Assembly (NCBI RefSeq): GCF_014681765.1
Contig: NZ_CP061498.1
Location: 1,997,501-2,061,500, forward strand
DNA from: Roseicitreum antarcticum
GTDB lineage: Bacteria > Pseudomonadota > Alphaproteobacteria > Rhodobacterales > Rhodobacteraceae
Reading direction: 5' to 3'
DNA length: 64,000 nt
Shown: positions 61,705 through 64,000 of the stretch, one piece after another
Layout of the letters: each line of letters opens with the position of its first letter
Position numbering within the stretch: position 1 is the first letter of the stretch
Made by a program: the position numbers and the translations under genes
The notes under the pieces: generated by a model
The model's database searches: none
What the model was told of the DNA's origin: nothing
The model's input: the letters and a program-made list of their open reading frames with translations, nothing else

Positions 61705-62559
61705 ATGCTGCACGATTCCCAAACGCACCACGCGGACCAATGTCCCAACTGTGACAGCCCGCTGACGGCAGCGGCCTTTGCCGCGCGCGCCGATGCGCTG
61801 GACATGGTGCGGGACGCGATACGGAACAAATCGGTGCTGCTGGCGTTTCAGCCCGTCGTGCAGGCCCGGCTGACCAAACGCCCGGCGTTCTATGAAGGGC
61901 TGATCCGCGTCCTGGACGCGACCGGCAAGGTGATTCCGGCGCGCGACTTCATGCCGTTTGTGGAAACCAACGAACTGGGGCGGCAGATCGACTGCATCTC
62001 GCTGGAACTGGGGCTGGCAACACTGGCGCAGGAACCCGGGTTGCGGCTGTCCATCAACATGTCTGCCCGTTCCATCGGCTATCCGGCCTGGCTTGCGACG
62101 CTGGAACGCGGCCTGCGCACCAACCCCGAAATCGCCGAGCGTCTGATTCTGGAAATCACCGAATCCTCGGCCATTATGATGCCCGATCTTGTGACCGCCT
62201 TCATGCATGAGATGCAGGAACGCGGCATCTGCTTTGCGCTGGACGATTTCGGCGCGGGCTACACGGCCTTCCGCTACCTGAAGGAATTCTACTTCGACAT
62301 CATCAAGATCGACGGACAGTTCATCCGCGGCATTCACAAGTCCCCTGACAATCAGGTGCTGGCCCAGGCGCTGGTGTCCATCGCGCGGCATTTCGATATG
62401 TTCACCGTCGCCGAATGTGTGGAGACTGCGGAAGATGCCCGCTATCTGGTCGAAATCGGCGTGGATTGTCTGCAAGGCTATTATTTCGGGGCGCCCCGGA
62501 CCCAACCCGCCTGGCGCGAAAAGCGCAGCGACAAGATCATGTCGGGGCAACGCGGCTGA
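61705..62559 (+). CDS. EAL-domain cyclic-di-GMP phosphodiesterase
   Basis: A 284-residue stand-alone EAL protein that should cleave c-di-GMP. The EAL residue block reads YEGLIR near residue 58 (EGL for EAL), followed by LSINMSARSI near 118, LILEITESSA near 152, ALDDFGAGYTAFRYL near 188 with the DDFG pair, DIIKIDGQFIRG near 213 and AECVETAEDARYL near 247, then QGYYFG. Metal and base residues are kept, so it is probably active. The N terminus has a CPNCDS pair like a zinc knuckle and no GGDEF. The start at 61705 has AAAGGGG ahead. Confidence 0.9.
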   Translation: MLHDSQTHHADQCPNCDSPLTAAAFAARADALDMVRDAIRNKSVLLAFQPVVQARLTKRPAFYEGLIRVLDATGKVIPARDFMPFVETNELGRQIDCISLELGLATLAQEPGLRLSINMSARSIGYPAWLATLERGLRTNPEIAERLILEITESSAIMMPDLVTAFMHEMQERGICFALDDFGAGYTAFRYLKEFYFDIIKIDGQFIRGIHKSPDNQVLAQALVSIARHFDMFTVAECVETAEDARYLVEIGVDCLQGYYFGAPRTQPAWREKRSDKIMSGQRG

Positions 62560-62636
62560 AGGCCGACAGGTAGCCGCCTTCGGGGCCGCGCCCCCGCCGG
62601 ATGCTTCGCAAAACTCAGCGCGGGCAAACGGCCCCG

Positions 62637-62732
62637 CTGACCTGACCTGACCTGACCTGACCTGACCTGACCTGACCTGACCTGACCTGACCTGACCTGA
62701 CCTGACCTGACCTGACCTGACCTGACCTGACC
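62637..62732. repeat. (CTGAC)n pentanucleotide tandem repeat, about 19 copies
   Basis: An uninterrupted 96-base run of CTGAC begins 77 bases after the EAL stop and ends 8 bases before the priA stop, on converging genes. All copies are identical, pointing to recent slippage expansion. It is outside both coding regions. Confidence 0.97.
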
Positions 62733-62740
62733 CAGAAACC

Positions 62741-64000
62741 TCAGTAAAAGCTCTGCGGGTCAATATCTATCGCCAGCCGCAGGTTGGTCGGCGGTTTGAT
62801 CTGCGCCACCCAGGCCGCCAGCGCGGATTGCAACGCAACGGTCCTTGGTGCCTTCACCAGCAACCGCACCCGATGCCGCCCCCGGATGCGCGCCACCGGG
62901 GCAGGCGCCGGGCCGTACAGCTGCGCGCCGATCCGGCGCAGCGGCGCATCCGCCCGCGCCAGCGCCGTGCCATGGGCAAAGACCGCATCCAGATCCGGCC
63001 CCGACAGGATGATCCCGGCCATCCGACCGAAGGGCGGCACCTGCGCGGCCTCCCGCTCTGCCGCCTCGGCCTGCCAGAACGCCTCATCATCGCCCGCCAG
63101 AATCGCCCGGATCACCGGATGGTCGGGCTGCGCGGTCTGCAACAGCGCCACCCCCGGCTTTTCCGCCCGGCCTGCCCGCCCGGCCACTTGGCGGATCAAC
63201 TGAAATGTCCGCTCTGCCGCGCGCAGGTCGGACCCTTGCAGGCCAAGGTCCGAATCGATCACCCCGACCAGTGTCAGATGCGGAAAGTTGTGCCCCTTTG
63301 CCACCAGCTGCGTGCCGATGATGATATCCGCCCCACCCTGCGCGATGCTTTCAATCTGCGCCTTCAGCGCCCGCGCCGACCCGAACAGGTCCGACGACAG
63401 CACCGCAAGCCGCGCCTCGGGGAACAGCGCCACGGCTTCTTCGGCCAACCGTTCTACCCCCGGGCCGACCGCCGCCATCTTGTCAGCAACGCCGCACGAT
63501 GGGCAGACCACCGGCATCGGCTTTGTCGCGCCGCATTGGTGGCACATCAGCCGCTTCTGGAAGCGATGTTCGACCATGCGCGCGTCGCAATCGTCGCACC
63601 CCACCTGCTGCCCGCAGGCCCGGCAGACCGTGACCGGCGCATACCCGCGCCGGTTCAGAAACAACAGCGCCTGTTCGCCGCGCGCCAGCGTCTGCGTCAC
63701 CGCCGTCACCAGGCTGGGCGAGATCCAGCGGTTTGAAGGCAACACCTCGGACCGCAGATCAATCGTGCGCATCTGGGGCAATTCCTGCGGGCCAAAGCGC
63801 GCGGTCAGATCCAGCCGCGTGTACTTCCCCGCCCGCGCATTCACCCAGCTTTCCAGACTGGGCGTGGCTGACGCCAGCACCACCTGCGCGCCGCACAGGT
63901 TAGCCCGCAACACCGCCATGTCCCGCGCATTATAAAGCACGCCGTCTTCTTGCTTGTACGAGGTGTCGTGTTCCTCATCCACCACGATCAGCCCGAGGTT
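62741..64000 (-). CDS. priA: Primosomal protein N' (PriA), 3' part, runs off the window
   Basis: The C-terminal 420 residues of the replication-restart helicase. Seen: the DEEH Walker B motif (VDEEHDTSYKQEDG), the zinc-binding cysteines CRACGQQVGCDDCDARM and CHQCGATKPMPVVCPSCG, and the helicase motifs around IIIGTQLVAKGHNFPHLTLVG and RTFQLIRQVAGRAGR. The 5' part lies beyond base 64000; the ATG at 63985 is internal. It restarts stalled replication forks. Confidence 0.96.
   Translation of the reverse strand, partial: NLGLIVVDEEHDTSYKQEDGVLYNARDMAVLRANLCGAQVVLASATPSLESWVNARAGKYTRLDLTARFGPQELPQMRTIDLRSEVLPSNRWISPSLVTAVTQTLARGEQALLFLNRRGYAPVTVCRACGQQVGCDDCDARMVEHRFQKRLMCHQCGATKPMPVVCPSCGVADKMAAVGPGVERLAEEAVALFPEARLAVLSSDLFGSARALKAQIESIAQGGADIIIGTQLVAKGHNFPHLTLVGVIDSDLGLQGSDLRAAERTFQLIRQVAGRAGRAEKPGVALLQTAQPDHPVIRAILAGDDEAFWQAEAAEREAAQVPPFGRMAGIILSGPDLDAVFAHGTALARADAPLRRIGAQLYGPAPAPVARIRGRHRVRLLVKAPRTVALQSALAAWVAQIKPPTNLRLAIDIDPQSFY

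Noticed and set aside
62637-62732. CTGAC array as a CRISPR array
   Set aside because: Units are five bases with no spacers; it is a simple tandem repeat.

Overview
The window looks like the chromosome of an alphaproteobacterium of the family Rhodobacteraceae (Rhodobacter/Roseobacter relatives). The grounds are the rpoE-chrR pair with its divergent amine oxidase/DUF1365/MFS/DUF3833/short-chain dehydrogenase operon, the cluster argH - small lipoprotein - DUF2834 - lysA - TIGR02302, ftsE-ftsX-plsC, leuS-lptE-holA, a porin of the Rhodobacter type, many 4-base ATGA overlaps between genes, and a GC-rich base composition. No species can be named from the sequence alone, and all family names here come from reading the translations, not from a search.

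Bases 1 to about 28,250 are accessory and catabolic. They hold a fasciclin-domain protein, a lone TRAP-type receptor, and a tripartite tricarboxylate transporter (TTT) operon whose tctA is cut by an IS256-family element with a clean 8-bp target duplication. Next come a GntR/cupin/zinc-dehydrogenase operon facing a DapA-type lyase, and a set of redox and ring-chemistry genes: a luciferase-like (LLM) flavin monooxygenase, a flavin reductase, an alpha/beta hydrolase, a carboxymuconolactone-decarboxylase-family protein, three Gfo/Idh/MocA dehydrogenases, an Ldh2-type dehydrogenase, and an AzlCD exporter with a cupin. A second, intact TTT operon follows, with an AEC permease and a 3-hydroxyisobutyrate-dehydrogenase-like enzyme, divergent from a LysR regulator. 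Together these read as uptake plus oxidation and cleavage of one or more unknown organic acids or cyclic compounds. The substrate is not visible in the sequence.

A tRNA-Leu(CAG) gene at 28,506-28,592, with its 3' end facing the accessory part, marks the change to housekeeping genes. Bases 28,700-45,600 hold a complex I NDUFA9-like protein, grxC-orf-marR, comF, an NDUFAF5-like methyltransferase, hemH, an L,D-transpeptidase, a CAP-domain lipoprotein, a YggS-type PLP protein, a porin and a truncated porin-like gene, a DUF3576 lipoprotein, leuS-lptE-holA, and ridA-GDPD-GNAT. Bases 45,900-52,000 hold the ECF sigma factor RpoE, its zinc anti-sigma factor ChrR, and the divergent five-gene operon that in relatives belongs to the singlet-oxygen response. 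The two transcription units appear to share a symmetric -35 region. Bases 52,000-64,000 hold plsC-ftsX-ftsE, a zinc-ribbon membrane protein, the argH-to-TIGR02302 operon, an EAL-domain phosphodiesterase, a 96-base CTGAC tandem repeat, and the 3' part of priA, which runs off the window.
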